Below, in pieces: positions 62,496 through 64,000 of a DNA stretch of 64,000 nucleotides; position 1 is the first letter of the stretch, and the number at the start of each line of letters is the position of its first letter. The DNA comes from [Mycobacterium] zoologicum (lineage in GTDB: Bacteria; Actinomycetota; Actinomycetes; Mycobacteriales; Mycobacteriaceae), in NCBI RefSeq assembly GCF_020172665.1, contig NZ_CP083985.1:938502-1002501 (forward strand). The letters are read 5' to 3'. Position numbers and translations under genes: made by a program. The notes under the pieces are model-generated. The model was not told where the DNA came from. It saw only the letters and a list, made by a program, of their open reading frames with translations, and made no database searches.

Positions 62496-63712
62496 CTCAC
62501 CGTCAGGTAGATCAGTACGGCGTTCAGCGCCGCGATGACCACCGTCACGGTCCAGCCGAGAACCGTGGTCAGCGGCCGGTTGGCGTCGTCACCCATCAGT
62601 TCCCGGTCGCCGGTCAGATGGACCAGCGGCACCAATGCGAACGGGATGCCGAACGACAGCACCACCTGGGAGATCACCAGTGCCCGGGTGGGGTCGATCC
62701 CGGTCGCCAGGATCGCCAGCGCCGGAAGCAGGGTGATCAGCCGGCGTGCCAGCATCGGGACCGATACCCGCAGCAGGCCCGCCATGATCATCGCTCCGGC
62801 GTGGGCGCCCACCGAGGTCGACGCCAGGCCGGAGGCCAGCAGGCCGATCGCGAACAGCAGCGCGATGGTCGGACCCAGCGCGTCACCGATCGCCGCGTGT
62901 GCGCCCTCGATCGAGTCGGTGCCGTCGAAGCCGGCCAGATGCGCCGCGGCCACCACCAGCATGGCCAGGTTCACCGCACCGGCCACCAGCATCGCCAGGC
63001 CGACGTCCCAGCGGGTCACCCGCAGCAGTCGCTGCCGCGCCGGGCCGGGCGCCGGTTGCCCGTGACGGTCCCGGGCCAGACCGGAGTGCAGGTACACCGC
63101 GTGCGGCATGACGGTGGCGCCCAGGATCGCGGTGGTCAGCAGCACGCTCTCGGCGCCGTCGAACCGCGGCAGCAGGCCGGCGGCGACGTGGGTGACCGGC
63201 GGCGGTTCGACCACCAGGCTGGCCAGGAACCCGATCGCGATGATCGCCAGCAGCCCGGTCGCGGTCCGCTCGAAGGTCCGCGGCCCGTTCCGGTCGCCGA
63301 TCAGCAGCAGGCCGATCGACACCACTCCGGTGATGAGCCCGCCGAGCACCAGGGGTAAGCCGAAGATCAGCCTCAAGGCGATGGCGCCACCCACCACCTC
63401 GGCGAGATCGGTTGCCACAGCCACCAATTCGGCCTGCAACCAGTAGGCGATCCGGGTCGGCCGGCGGGTCTTGATGCCGACCACCTCGGGTAACGACAGA
63501 CCGGTCACCAGGCCCAGCTTGGCCGCGAGGTACTGCACCAGGGCGGCCATAACGTTGGCGCAGACGATCACCCAGACCAGCAGGTAGCCGAACTTGGCGC
63601 CGGCGCTGACGTTGGCGGCGACGTTTCCCGGGTCGACGTAGGCGATGGCGGCGACGAATGCGGGGCCGAGCAGATACCAGCCTCGCCTACTCGACGTGTC
63701 CCCATGTGTCAT
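62492..63712 (-). CDS. mntH: Nramp-family Mn2+/divalent metal transporter
   Basis: This gene encodes 406 residues from the ATG at 63712. Nramp signatures are AYVDPGNVAANVSAGAKFGY (the DPGN metal-binding loop of helix 1) and ATVMPHAVYLHSGLARDR (the MPH loop of helix 6), with eleven membrane helices. It imports Mn(II), and possibly Fe(II) or Cd(II), with protons. It starts in a TGATG overlap with the truncated upstream gene, so the two form an operon. Confidence 0.93.
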   Translation of the reverse strand: MTHGDTSSRRGWYLLGPAFVAAIAYVDPGNVAANVSAGAKFGYLLVWVIVCANVMAALVQYLAAKLGLVTGLSLPEVVGIKTRRPTRIAYWLQAELVAVATDLAEVVGGAIALRLIFGLPLVLGGLITGVVSIGLLLIGDRNGPRTFERTATGLLAIIAIGFLASLVVEPPPVTHVAAGLLPRFDGAESVLLTTAILGATVMPHAVYLHSGLARDRHGQPAPGPARQRLLRVTRWDVGLAMLVAGAVNLAMLVVAAAHLAGFDGTDSIEGAHAAIGDALGPTIALLFAIGLLASGLASTSVGAHAGAMIMAGLLRVSVPMLARRLITLLPALAILATGIDPTRALVISQVVLSFGIPFALVPLVHLTGDRELMGDDANRPLTTVLGWTVTVVIAALNAVLIYLTVS

Positions 63713-64000
63713 CAGGGTCGAGCGTAAAGCCCCCGCCCGGTGATCAGCGGCAGGTCCAGGGTGGTCCGGATGCCGGGTTGCGCCGCGACGACCGCCGGAA
63801 TGGCGTTGACCACCCGCATCGCGGTGGCCACCAGCCCGGCATGGTTGTGGTCGCCGTTGGGACTCGACAGGCACAGATCCAGCGAATACGACGGCTCGCC
63901 GGTCACCACGACCCGGTAGGAGCCGCCGGGCTGCGCCGGTTGGGGCCACTCGGGGCACAGATCGTCGCGTAGCCGGGTGACGTGTTCGAGCACCACGGCC
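63712..64000 (-). CDS. DapB-like/diaminopentanoate dehydrogenase-type reductase, partial
   Basis: The reading frame is open to the window end, so only the last 95 residues are visible: VLEHVTRLRDDLCPEWPQP, GSYRVVVTGEPSYSLDLCLS, HNHAGLVATAMRVVNAIPAVV and the end LDLPLITGRGLYARP. This is the C-terminal domain common in mycobacterial DapB-like NAD(P)H-dependent dehydrogenases annotated as dihydrodipicolinate reductase-type. The N-terminal Rossmann part lies outside. It is coupled to mntH by a one-base overlap. Confidence 0.72.
   Translation of the reverse strand, partial: AVVLEHVTRLRDDLCPEWPQPAQPGGSYRVVVTGEPSYSLDLCLSSPNGDHNHAGLVATAMRVVNAIPAVVAAQPGIRTTLDLPLITGRGLYARP

Overview
This is high-GC actinobacterial DNA, most likely from a Mycolicibacterium or Mycobacterium species. 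The evidence is an MmpS/MmpL pair, three PacL (DUF1490) proteins paired with Ctp-type P-type ATPases, a CmtR that keeps all three metal-binding cysteines, a long CtpH/CtpI-type ATPase, a DesA-type acyl-ACP desaturase, a FadD5-like ligase, a probable F420-binding PPOX protein and a decayed PPE-like gene. No rRNA, tRNA or CRISPR array was recognised. Family names come from reading the sequence; no database search was run.

Bases 1-3817 hold accessory genes: a partial hypothetical gene, a DUF6932/nucleotidyltransferase-like gene overlapping an unknown 332-residue partner, and an XRE plus ImmA/IrrE metalloprotease gene overlapping an unknown partner whose start lies directly behind a double palindromic operator.

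Bases 4400-28000 form a heavy-metal and arsenic resistance island. In order it has a DedA protein, pacL1-ctpC, a Cys-tailed cation transporter, a two-gene methyltransferase operon, a YoaK-type membrane protein, a zinc-ribbon/CDF transporter pair, a 5'-truncated ctpG copy beside a broken IS3 transposase, pacL3-ctpV divergent from a MerR regulator across a 44-bp perfect palindrome, a DUF2182 membrane protein, an arsenic block (arsM, acr3 and arsC, with a divergent arsR), and cmtR-pacL2-ctpG. It ends in transposon debris: tniB and tniQ with only the tail of tniA, a frameshifted ynfA remnant and a second decayed IS3 orfA. The logic is metal sensing (CmtR, MerR, ArsR) that controls export (three P1B ATPases with membrane chaperone-like PacL partners, a CDF pump, ACR3) and chemical conversion (ArsC reduction, ArsM methylation).

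Bases 28000-33770 carry mmpS-mmpL, a divergent TetR-HxlR fusion regulator and a DUF6670-like gene, flanked by two identical 31-bp direct repeats. Matching TetR-type operators precede mmpS and the DUF6670-like gene.

Bases 33800-64000 look like ordinary mycobacterial chromosome rich in redox and lipid metabolism. They include an HxlR regulator divergent from a molybdopterin oxidoreductase, enoyl-CoA hydratases, a six-gene run from an alpha/beta hydrolase to a ChoD-like oxidase and MarR regulator, photolyase and TspO, a FadD5-like ligase with an Mce3R-like tandem TetR, an ArsR protein divergent from a CtpH/CtpI-like ATPase, an acyl-CoA dehydrogenase, two SDRs, a DesA-type desaturase and an Nramp (MntH) transporter. 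The last gene is cut by the window end.
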